Positions 1 to 7,561 of a DNA stretch of 9,915 nt are shown here, piece by piece. The stretch is from Fusobacterium sp. (lineage in GTDB: Bacteria > Fusobacteriota > Fusobacteriia > Fusobacteriales > Fusobacteriaceae). The notes below the pieces were generated by a model. That model searched no databases and was not told where the DNA came from. It saw only the letters and a program-made list of their open reading frames with translations. The DNA is taken from positions 1 through 9,915 of the forward strand of contig JAUNAY010000040.1 of the NCBI GenBank assembly GCA_030527385.1, in the 5' to 3' direction. Within the stretch, counting starts at the first letter, position 1. Every line of letters begins with the position of its first letter. A program made the position numbers and the translations under genes.

Positions 1-1060
1 ATATCAACTATTTAAAGAAGTATCTTATGAAATAAAAAAATATAAAGATATATTGCAAGATTTAGCTTACCAATTATCATATTTAGATGTAATCACTGAT
101 TTTGCTTATATAGCGATAAAAAATTCATATATTCAACCAGAGGTACATCAAGGAAAAGATATTGAAATAATAGCTGGACGTCACCCTATAGTAGAAAAAC
201 TTATTCCAAGTGGAGAATTTGTTAAGAATAATATAGTATTTGATGAAAAGCGTGAGATGATAATCTTGACAGGACCGAATATGTCAGGGAAATCTACCTA
301 TATGAAACAAGTGGCATTAATAATAATTATGGCTCATATAGGATCATACGTTCCAGCAAACTATGCAAAAATAGGAATAGTAGATAAAATATTTACAAGA
401 ATTGGAGCAAGTGATGATCTACTGACTGGGCAATCTACATTTATGTTAGAGATGAGCGAAGTAGCAAATATAGTAAATAGTGCTACGGATAGATCATTCA
501 TAATTTTAGATGAAATAGGAAGAGGAACTTCAACATTTGATGGAATTTCAATAGCCACAGCCATTACTGAATATATTCACGAAAAGATAGGTGCTAAAAC
601 AATATTTGCTACTCATTACCACGAACTAACTCAATTAGAAGATAAATTAGATAGGGCTGAAAATTATAGAATTGAAGTTAAAGAAAATAAAAATGAGATA
701 GTTTTTTTAAGAGAGATAGTTAAGGGTGGAGCAGACAAATCTTATGGAATAGAGGTGGCAAGATTAGCAGGATTGCCAAAGGAGATATTAGACAGATCAA
801 AGAGTGTATTAAAAAATTTAGAAGAGAGAAAAGAGATTATTGAAAAGAAGCTTCAAGGAGAACAACTGATACTTTTTGGAAATCCAGAAGTTGTAAAAGT
901 TGATCAAGAGAGTGAAAAAAATAATTTAAAAGGTAAAGAGATAACTAAGGAACAAAAGATAGTAATGAGAGTTTTAGAGGAGTTAGATCCTAATAGTATG
1001 ACACCATTAGAAGCTTTAATGAAACTCAACGAACTGAAAAAAATCTTAAATAGGAGTTAG
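1..1060 (+). CDS. mutS: DNA mismatch repair protein MutS, C-terminal part (5' end outside window)
   Basis: MutS binds mismatched or looped DNA and uses ATP to recruit MutL. The reading frame is open from base 2 and gives the last 352 residues of a protein usually about 850-900 long. The visible part starts in the lever region (YQLFKEVSYEIKKY), passes the LDV..FA..A helix and covers the whole ATPase domain. Walker A (GPNMSGKST) is at 272-298, followed by the STFMLEMSE signature segment. Walker B (FIILDE) is at 497-514 with the following GRGTSTFDG loop, and the ATHYHEL switch lies around 608-628. The tail contains QLILF (863-877), which fits the beta-clamp binding pentapeptide, and ends with the DP..MTPLEAL..L..LK helices typical of MutS. 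The stop is two bases before the next start. The TTG at 53 is an internal leucine codon, not a start. Motifs are complete and I see no frameshift. Confidence 0.97.
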   Translation, partial: YQLFKEVSYEIKKYKDILQDLAYQLSYLDVITDFAYIAIKNSYIQPEVHQGKDIEIIAGRHPIVEKLIPSGEFVKNNIVFDEKREMIILTGPNMSGKSTYMKQVALIIIMAHIGSYVPANYAKIGIVDKIFTRIGASDDLLTGQSTFMLEMSEVANIVNSATDRSFIILDEIGRGTSTFDGISIATAITEYIHEKIGAKTIFATHYHELTQLEDKLDRAENYRIEVKENKNEIVFLREIVKGGADKSYGIEVARLAGLPKEILDRSKSVLKNLEERKEIIEKKLQGEQLILFGNPEVVKVDQESEKNNLKGKEITKEQKIVMRVLEELDPNSMTPLEALMKLNELKKILNRS

Positions 1061-1062
1061 AT

Positions 1063-3753
1063 ATGAGTAAAAAGAGAATCTATATGATTATTTTTGCAGT
1101 TGTAATAGTTTTAGGGTATCTGAATTATTTTAAAGAGGAAAAAGATTTGTCAGATTTAAAAAAAGCCATAGAAACAACAAATGTTACTTATGAAAGTGAA
1201 GATTATCACGTTGAAGCTGCTAAGCAGATTGATTATCTTGATGAAAAAGAAACTGATTTTGAAAAGGCAAAAGCTTTGGTAAAAGATATGGTAATAAGTG
1301 GAGACAATGTTTTTATAGACAAAGTTAGAAACTTAGCATTAAAGAATAACATTTTAGGAATAAGTCCTAATGGGTGGAAATTTAATGCACAGACAGCTAA
1401 TTATGAGAAAATAAAAGATGAGATAACTTCTAATACAGGAGTATCAGCTTACAATGAAGAGAAGAAAATTAAAATTTCTGGAAAAAACTTTAGTACAGAT
1501 AGTAAAATGAGCTATATCGAACTAAAAGATGATGTTGTTTTAGAAAATGATAAAATAAAGCTAAAGGGAGATATTGGAAAATATAGTGATGCTACAAAAA
1601 TAGTAGTTCTTTCAGGAAATATTACAGTATCTGGAGTAGATGAGGAGAACAAAAAGGTAGATGGAGATTTCAAAAACCTTAAATATTTTGTAGATGACAA
1701 AATTCTTGAAGCTTGGGAACCATTTTCAGCAATCTATGATGGAGTAAAATTATCTGGTGAAACTTTATGGTATCAAGATGGAGTAGAAGCATTAAAAATA
1801 TCTAAAAATGTTGTAATAGAAACATCTGGATATAAAATTTATGTAGATAGAATAGAAAAAGAAGCAAATAGCAATATTATTAAATTTTATGGAAAGGTAA
1901 CAGGTTCTAATGGGGTTTACTCTTTTGAGGGAGCAGAGGGAGTATATAAAATAGATTCTGAGGAGTTAGAACTTTATGGAGATGTAGTAGTAACTTCTAC
2001 TAAGGGAGAAAAATTAACAGCTGATAAGATAGTTTATAATAATAAGACAAAGTTTATAACAGCCTTTGGAGAAAAGAAAGATGTTTTATATACTTCAAAT
2101 AATGGAGAAGTAAAAAGTAAAGAATTTAGATATAATAACGAGACTAAAGAAGCTTTTGCAGATAAAAAATATGATTTTAAAAGTTTAAAATATGATAGTA
2201 TTGGAGAAAAATTCTACTTTAATAATGCTACAAAAGATGGATATATTTTAAATGGAGTAGTAATAGATAAAGTAAAAAAACAAAGTGCTAAAGGAAAAAG
2301 ATTGGACTTTAATACTGAAACAAAAATATATAAAATAAAAGATGATGCTATCTTTGAAAATTCTGATTATAGAGTTGAAAGTAGTGATCTAAATTATGAT
2401 GGAAATACAGGAAAAATTATTACATCGTCAGATTATAAAATTACACAAATAAAAAATGGAATAGAGTTTGTTGGAAAAGGTGCTGACTATGATGAAAATA
2501 CTGGAGAACTTTTAAGTAATGGAGTAATTAATGCTTTTGGAAAGAACTTTAAAGCTAGTGGAAACAATCTAAGTTATAATAATAAAACAGGGGCTGGAGA
2601 GTTACAAAGTAATATATTCTTTGAAAATACTGAAAATGGAACTACTGTAACAGGGGATAAACTTCTTTTCCAAAAAGATAACACAGTGGAAATTGTTGGA
2701 AATCTTGTAATAACAAGTGAAAAAATAGTGGCAAAATCTGCTAGAGGAAAGTATAATTTAAAAGATGAGAAAGTTTATATTCCTGAAAAGATAGAGTTTG
2801 AAAGTAAAGATAAATTGACATCAGGAACTATGTCTAAAGGAACATATGATGTAAAAAAAGAGATCTTTGTCGGAAATAACTTTAAAGGAAAAGATAAAGA
2901 GACAAATATAACAAGTTCAATAGCAAAATATTATATTCAAGCAAATAAAATAGAGTTTGGTAAAAATAGTGTGATAACTAATCCAGAAACTACATTAAAA
3001 GGAAATAAGCTTGATTATGATTTGGATAGTGAAATAGCTACTTCAAAGGAACCATATACAGTGCTTTATGATGAGTTTATAATAAAAGGAAGTAGTGGAA
3101 TATTTGATAATAAAAATGGACTTTTCAAAAGTGATAAAGCAGATATTTCATCTAAGAGTGGAGATAAATTTGTAGCAGATAAGGCAGATGGAAATCTATT
3201 TGAAATGAGAATAGATTTTATTGGAAATGCTAAGGGACATACAAGTTATGATGGTAAAAGAACAGATTTTTCTGGAGATTTTGCAAGAGTTTACTTTAAA
3301 AAAGATGAAAATGGATATAAGGCAATAAGAAGTGAAGTTAAGAAAAATGCTGTATTTATTCAAGAGGATAAGACATTATATTCAGATTATATAGAGGCAG
3401 ATATTGAAAGAAGTCTAATTTTTGCAAGGGATAATACTAAAATGCTTGTAAAAGATATGGAAAATGGAGATATTACAATAACTTCAGATGTGGCCGAAAT
3501 AAATATGAATAATGATACTGCAACTCTTATTGGAAAAGTTTATATTGAAAATATCAATAAAGATCAAGGAAAAACTGTAATTACAGCAGACAAGGGAATT
3601 GCTAGACAAAAAACAGGAATACTTGATTTAATAGGAAATGTAAAAATTGAAAATGCAGAGTCAAGAGTAGAATCAGATGAAGCAATATATAATATGAACA
3701 CTAAAAAACTAAAAGCTAGAGGGCACGTATATATCAATCATAAAAATCAATAA
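1063..3753 (+). CDS. lptC: Giant LptC/OstA-type periplasmic LPS-transport protein (896 aa)
   Basis: This is probably the periplasmic bridge of the LPS exporter. Residues about 5-21 form one hydrophobic helix after MSKKR with no lipobox, so it is a membrane anchor with the rest in the periplasm. Residues about 40-170 resemble the start of LptC (NGWKFNAQTANY, then KLKGDIGKY). Residues 172-896 are built of about 24 units of 28-37 residues. Each begins with an aromatic-Asn/Asp turn (VYNNKTK, DYDENTG, SYNNKTG, IYNMNTK), continues with a hydrophobic strand and a G-N/D-V/I turn, and often ends in ADK or GDK. That is the OstA/LptA beta-jellyroll pattern. The last 90 residues are the most LptA-like. 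E. coli LptC and LptA are each under 200 residues, so this chain is about five times longer. It has no cysteine and only five prolines. An AGGAG at 1052-1056 precedes the ATG by six bases. The adjacent lptB supports the role. The family call is firm; the exact name (lptC, or an lptC-lptA fusion) is less so. Confidence 0.85.
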   Translation: MSKKRIYMIIFAVVIVLGYLNYFKEEKDLSDLKKAIETTNVTYESEDYHVEAAKQIDYLDEKETDFEKAKALVKDMVISGDNVFIDKVRNLALKNNILGISPNGWKFNAQTANYEKIKDEITSNTGVSAYNEEKKIKISGKNFSTDSKMSYIELKDDVVLENDKIKLKGDIGKYSDATKIVVLSGNITVSGVDEENKKVDGDFKNLKYFVDDKILEAWEPFSAIYDGVKLSGETLWYQDGVEALKISKNVVIETSGYKIYVDRIEKEANSNIIKFYGKVTGSNGVYSFEGAEGVYKIDSEELELYGDVVVTSTKGEKLTADKIVYNNKTKFITAFGEKKDVLYTSNNGEVKSKEFRYNNETKEAFADKKYDFKSLKYDSIGEKFYFNNATKDGYILNGVVIDKVKKQSAKGKRLDFNTETKIYKIKDDAIFENSDYRVESSDLNYDGNTGKIITSSDYKITQIKNGIEFVGKGADYDENTGELLSNGVINAFGKNFKASGNNLSYNNKTGAGELQSNIFFENTENGTTVTGDKLLFQKDNTVEIVGNLVITSEKIVAKSARGKYNLKDEKVYIPEKIEFESKDKLTSGTMSKGTYDVKKEIFVGNNFKGKDKETNITSSIAKYYIQANKIEFGKNSVITNPETTLKGNKLDYDLDSEIATSKEPYTVLYDEFIIKGSSGIFDNKNGLFKSDKADISSKSGDKFVADKADGNLFEMRIDFIGNAKGHTSYDGKRTDFSGDFARVYFKKDENGYKAIRSEVKKNAVFIQEDKTLYSDYIEADIERSLIFARDNTKMLVKDMENGDITITSDVAEINMNNDTATLIGKVYIENINKDQGKTVITADKGIARQKTGILDLIGNVKIENAESRVESDEAIYNMNTKKLKARGHVYINHKNQ

Positions 3754-3759
3754 GGGGGA
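3752..3759 (+). promoter_or_regulatory. lptB ribosome binding site fused to upstream stop codon
   Basis: AAGGGGGA follows directly from the TAA that ends the LptC-like gene, sharing its last two bases, and lies three bases before the lptB ATG. Terminating ribosomes would sit over the lptB start, which suggests coupled translation of the two transport proteins. Confidence 0.7.
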
Positions 3760-3762
3760 ATT

Positions 3763-4488
3763 ATGAAAAGTCTAATAGCTCAAAATCTTAGTAAAAGTTA
3801 TAAAAAAAGAACAGTTGTAGATAATGTGAGCCTTGAAGTAAATAAAGGAGAGGTAGTTGGGCTTTTAGGACCAAATGGTGCAGGAAAAACTACAACTTTC
3901 TATATGATAACTGGAATTATAAAACCAGAGACAGGATCAGTATATTGTGATAATATAGATGTTACAGCGTACCCTATGTTTAAAAGAGCCAATATGGGAA
4001 TAGGGTATCTAGCTCAAGAACCATCAGTATTTAGAAATTTAACTGTCGAAGAAAATATAGCTGCTGTACTTGAGATGAAAGGTATGGGCAAAATTGAACA
4101 AAAAACAATAATAGAAAAATTAATGGAAGAGTTTAAACTTACACACGTGAGAAAATCTTTAGGATATTCGCTATCTGGAGGAGAAAGAAGAAGAGTAGAG
4201 ATAGCAAGAACAATAGCAAATAATCCAAGCTTTATTTTGCTAGATGAACCTTTTGCTGGAGTAGATCCGATAGCAGTGGAAGATATTCAACAAATAATTA
4301 GATATTTGAGAGATAGAGGATTGGGAATCTTAATAACAGACCATAGTGTTAGAGAGACTTTAAGAATAACAGAAAAAGCTTATATAATGGCAAATGGGCA
4401 AGTTCTTATAAGTGGAACTCCACAGGAGATAGCTAATAATGAAACTGCTAGAAAGATTTATTTAGGAGAAAAATTTAAGTTAGATTAA
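3763..4488 (+). CDS. lptB: LPS export ABC transporter ATP-binding protein LptB
   Basis: LptB is the cytoplasmic ATPase dimer of the LptB2FG exporter that extracts LPS from the inner membrane and pushes it onto LptC. At 241 residues it has the same length as E. coli LptB. Walker A GPNGAGKTT is at residues 36-44, the Q-loop glutamine is in YLAQEPSVF (Q85), the ABC signature LSGGERRR is at 137-144, Walker B FILLDEP is at 157-163 with catalytic Glu162, the D-loop follows (AGVDP), and the switch histidine is H194 in TDHSVRETL. The FRNLTVEEN segment after the Q-loop and the C-terminal YLGEKF are characteristic of LptB rather than of amino-acid-transport ATPases. It starts nine bases after the LptC-like gene, and the preceding stop codon runs into its ribosome binding site (TAAGGGGGA). 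The permease genes lptF and lptG are not in the window. Confidence 0.96.
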   Translation: MKSLIAQNLSKSYKKRTVVDNVSLEVNKGEVVGLLGPNGAGKTTTFYMITGIIKPETGSVYCDNIDVTAYPMFKRANMGIGYLAQEPSVFRNLTVEENIAAVLEMKGMGKIEQKTIIEKLMEEFKLTHVRKSLGYSLSGGERRRVEIARTIANNPSFILLDEPFAGVDPIAVEDIQQIIRYLRDRGLGILITDHSVRETLRITEKAYIMANGQVLISGTPQEIANNETARKIYLGEKFKLD

Positions 4489-4510
4489 TTTTAATATTTG
4501 GAGGATAAAT

Positions 4511-7114
4511 ATGTTAACAGGAAATCAAATTAGAAAAGAGTTTATTGAGTTTTTTAAGGCTAAACAACATAAACACTTTGAAAGTGCATCTTTAATTCCA
4601 GATGATGCAACATTACTACTTACAGTAGCAGGAATGGTACCATTTAAACCTTACTTTTTAGGACAAAAAGAAGCACCATATCCAAGAGTAACTACATATC
4701 AAAAATGTATTAGAACAAATGACCTTGAAAATGTAGGAAGAACAGCTAGACACCATACATTCTTTGAAATGTTAGGAAACTTCTCATTTGGAGATTACTT
4801 TAAAGAAGAAGCAATAGTATGGTCTTGGGAATTTGTAACAGAAGTATTAAAACTAGACAAAAATAAATTATGGGTATCTGTATTTACAACAGATGATGAA
4901 GCAGAAAAAATTTGGATAGAAAAATGTAACTTCCCTAAAGAAAGACTTGTAAGACTTGGAGAAGATGAAAACTGGTGGGCAGCAGGACCGACAGGTTCTT
5001 GTGGACCTTGTTCAGAAATTCACGTAGATTTAGGACCAGCTTATGGTGGAGATGAAAACTCTAAACTTGGAGATGAAGGAACAGATAACCGTTTTATCGA
5101 AATATGGAACTTAGTATTTACTGAGTGGAATAGAATGGAAGATGGAAGTTTACAACCATTACCAAAGAAAAATATAGATACAGGAGCAGGGCTTGAAAGA
5201 ATTGCTGCAATGGTACAAGGAAAATCAAATAACTTTGAAACAGATCTTTTATTCCCACTAGTTGAAGAAGCTGGAAGACTTACTAATAGTGAATATGGAA
5301 AAGATGGAGAAGTAAACTTCTCATTAAAAGTTATTACTGACCATTCAAGAGCAGTTACTTTCTTAGTAAATGACGGAGTAATTCCATCAAACGAGGGAAG
5401 AGGATATGTTCTTAGAAGAATCTTAAGAAGAGCAGTAAGACACGGAAGATTATTAGGACAATCAGAACTATTCCTATATAAAATGGTAGATAAAGTTGTA
5501 GAAATTATGGGAGAAGCTTATCCAGATTTAAAAGAAAATATTGATCACATTAAAAAAGTTGTTAAGATTGAAGAGGAAAAATTCTCTCGTACACTAGATC
5601 AAGGAATGCAACTTGTAAATCAAGAGATTGAAAATGCTAAAAAAGATGGAAAAGATAGCTTAGCAGGAGAGATAACATTTAAACTTTATGATACATATGG
5701 ATTCCCTTATGAATTAACAGAAGAGATTTGTGAAGAGAAAGGAATAAAAGTATCAAAAGAAGAGTTTGAAGCTAAAATGCAAGAACAAAAAGAAAGAGCT
5801 AAGGCAGCTAGAGAAGTTGTAATGGAAAAAGGACAAGATAGTTTCATAGAAGAGTTTTATGATAAATATGGAGTTACTAACTTTACTGGATATGAAACTT
5901 TAAAAGATAGTGGAAAACTATTGAGTATCAGAGATGGAAAAGATGGTAAAAAACTTATGATCTTTGACTCTACTCCTTTCTATGGAGAATCTGGAGGACA
6001 AGCATCTGATTTTGGAATTATATCTGGAAATGGATTTGAAGGAAAAGTTATAGATGTTCAAAAACAAAAAGGAATATTTACACATACAGTGGAAGTAGTA
6101 AGTGGAGAAGCTGTTGAGGGAAATGAATATTTGTTAGAAGTAAATGAAGAAAATAGAGTAGCTACTGCTAAAAACCATACTGCTACTCACTTATTACACG
6201 AAGCTTTAAGAGAAGTTTTAGGAACACACGTACAACAAGCAGGATCATTTGTAAATGGAGAAAGATTAAGATTTGACTTTAATCACTATGAAGCAATGAC
6301 TCCAGAAGAAATCTTAAAAGTTGAAGATATAGTAAATAGCAAAATAGCTGAAGCTATAAAAGTAACTGTAAAAAATATGTCTATGGAAGAAGCAAAAAAA
6401 GCAGGAGCTATGGCACTATTTGGAGATAAATATGGAGATGTAGTAAGAGTTGTTAATGTAGAGGGATTCTCTATTGAACTTTGTGGAGGAACTCACATTG
6501 ATAATATAGGAAAAATAGGACTTTTCAAAGTTGAAAGTGAAAGTGGAATAGCTGCTGGAATAAGAAGAATAGAAGCAGTTACAGGAAAAGGAGCATTTGA
6601 ATTTGTACAAAAATTAGAAGCACTTTTAGTTCAAATTCAAAAAACAGTAAAAGCTAATGAAGTAAATCTACTAGAAAGAGTAGAAAAAATGGTAGAAGTT
6701 TTAAAAGAAAATGAAAAAGAAATAGAAAGTTTAAAAAATAAACTTACTTATGCAGAAGCTTCATTCCTAAAAGAAAATGCTGAAAATATCAACGGAACAA
6801 CAGTTGTATTAAAAGCATTTAAGAGCAAAACTGCTGATGAATTAAGAAAATTCATAGATTATGGAAAAGAAAAAATGTCAAATGCTGTTATAGTTTTAGC
6901 ATCTTCAATGGATGGTAAAGTTATATTTGCAGCTGGAGTAACAAAAGATACTATCTCTAAAGTAAAAGCTGGAAATCTTGTAAAAGAAGCAGCTCAAATA
7001 ACTGGTGGAAATGGTGGTGGAAGACCAGATTTTGCTCAAGCAGGAGGAAAAGACACTACTAAGATAACAGAAGCTTTAGAAGCAGTAAAAGAAACATTAA
7101 GAAAATCTTTATAA
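4511..7114 (+). CDS. alaS: Alanyl-tRNA synthetase (alanine--tRNA ligase)
   Basis: AlaS charges tRNA-Ala with alanine and hydrolyses mischarged Ser- or Gly-tRNA. The 867 residues match the usual full length. The N-terminus (LTGNQIRKEFIEFF) is canonical. The class II core shows motif 2 in the RHHTFFEMLGNFSFGDYFK segment (about residues 80-98), the SCGPCSEIH strand at 163-171 and motif 3 GAGLERIA at 225-232. The editing domain has both halves of its metal site, HTATH at 556-560 and CGGTH at 658-662. A coiled-coil linker (about 705-750) leads to the C-Ala domain, with a glycine-rich GGNGGGRPDFAQAGG at 832-846. GGAGG at 4500-4504, six bases before the ATG, is a strong ribosome binding site. The gap to lptB is only 22 bases, leaving no room for its own leader or T-box. 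No odd or missing residues were seen. Confidence 0.98.
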   Translation: MLTGNQIRKEFIEFFKAKQHKHFESASLIPDDATLLLTVAGMVPFKPYFLGQKEAPYPRVTTYQKCIRTNDLENVGRTARHHTFFEMLGNFSFGDYFKEEAIVWSWEFVTEVLKLDKNKLWVSVFTTDDEAEKIWIEKCNFPKERLVRLGEDENWWAAGPTGSCGPCSEIHVDLGPAYGGDENSKLGDEGTDNRFIEIWNLVFTEWNRMEDGSLQPLPKKNIDTGAGLERIAAMVQGKSNNFETDLLFPLVEEAGRLTNSEYGKDGEVNFSLKVITDHSRAVTFLVNDGVIPSNEGRGYVLRRILRRAVRHGRLLGQSELFLYKMVDKVVEIMGEAYPDLKENIDHIKKVVKIEEEKFSRTLDQGMQLVNQEIENAKKDGKDSLAGEITFKLYDTYGFPYELTEEICEEKGIKVSKEEFEAKMQEQKERAKAAREVVMEKGQDSFIEEFYDKYGVTNFTGYETLKDSGKLLSIRDGKDGKKLMIFDSTPFYGESGGQASDFGIISGNGFEGKVIDVQKQKGIFTHTVEVVSGEAVEGNEYLLEVNEENRVATAKNHTATHLLHEALREVLGTHVQQAGSFVNGERLRFDFNHYEAMTPEEILKVEDIVNSKIAEAIKVTVKNMSMEEAKKAGAMALFGDKYGDVVRVVNVEGFSIELCGGTHIDNIGKIGLFKVESESGIAAGIRRIEAVTGKGAFEFVQKLEALLVQIQKTVKANEVNLLERVEKMVEVLKENEKEIESLKNKLTYAEASFLKENAENINGTTVVLKAFKSKTADELRKFIDYGKEKMSNAVIVLASSMDGKVIFAAGVTKDTISKVKAGNLVKEAAQITGGNGGGRPDFAQAGGKDTTKITEALEAVKETLRKSL

Positions 7115-7123
7115 GAGGTTAGA

Positions 7124-7543
7124 ATGTATAAAAAATATATTGCCTTAGATGTAGGAGATGTAAGAATAGGGGTGGCAAAATCTGATATATTGGGGATTGT
7201 TGCCACACCCCTAGAGGTTATTAATAGAAAAAAAGTAAAATCTGTTCAGAGAATAAAGGAACTATGTGAACAAGAAAATACAAAATCTTTAGTAGTTGGG
7301 ATTCCTAAAAGTCTTGATGGAACAGAAAAACGTCAAGCTGAAAAAGTTAGGGAGTATATTGAAAAACTTAAAAAAAATATTGAGGGTTTAGAGATATATG
7401 AAGTAGATGAAAGATTAACAACTGTATCAGCTGATAGAATGTTAAATGAAGCTAATAAAAAAGGGGCTTTAGAAAAAAGAAAGGTAGTAGATAAGATAGC
7501 AGCAGCGATTATTTTACAATCTTTTCTTGATAGAAAAAAATAA
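7124..7543 (+). CDS. ruvX: RuvX/YqgF family RNase H-fold nuclease (putative Holliday junction resolvase)
   Basis: This is a 139-residue protein, the usual size of the YqgF/RuvX family. Members have an RNase H-like fold and are linked to Holliday junction resolution and, in E. coli, to processing of the 16S rRNA 5' end; which role applies here cannot be read from sequence. The first strand carries D9 in ALDVGDVRIGVA, the middle has LVVGIPKSLDGT (about 56-67), the second acidic site is VDERLTT (94-100), and the C-terminal helix carries D123 in VVDKIAAAIILQSFL. These are the expected acidic residues. The gene begins nine bases after alaS with an AGAGG-type ribosome binding site. Linkage of alaS to this gene is also known in Firmicutes, where the small gene yrzL/ireB usually lies between them; it is missing here. 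Confidence 0.93.
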   Translation: MYKKYIALDVGDVRIGVAKSDILGIVATPLEVINRKKVKSVQRIKELCEQENTKSLVVGIPKSLDGTEKRQAEKVREYIEKLKKNIEGLEIYEVDERLTTVSADRMLNEANKKGALEKRKVVDKIAAAIILQSFLDRKK

Positions 7544-7561
7544 AAATAGGTTGGAGGAGAA

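Noticed and set aside
53..55. TTG as the start codon of the first gene
   Set aside because: The frame is open back to the window edge, and the upstream residues match the MutS lever region, so this is an internal leucine codon.
361..564. Open frame of 67 codons on the - strand opposite mutS
   Set aside because: It runs opposite the Walker A to Walker B region, whose coding is fixed by conserved motifs. No family resemblance.
1512..1700. Serine- and phenylalanine-rich - strand frame opposite the LptC-like gene
   Set aside because: The composition simply mirrors GAA/AAA-rich codons on the + strand. No sign of a real gene.
1576..3750. DNA-level tandem repeat or CRISPR-like array in the LptC-like gene
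   Set aside because: The periodicity exists only at the protein-pattern level. The nucleotide units differ and vary in length, and there are no identical repeats or spacers.
6416..6610. Serine-, tyrosine- and phenylalanine-rich - strand frame of 64 codons opposite alaS
   Set aside because: It lies opposite the alaS editing-domain metal site (CGGTH) and shows the low-complexity composition of a shadow frame.
7544..7561. Terminator or promoter between ruvX and secD
   Set aside because: The 18 bases hold only a short A-rich spacer and the GGAGG site; no inverted repeat or promoter boxes fit.
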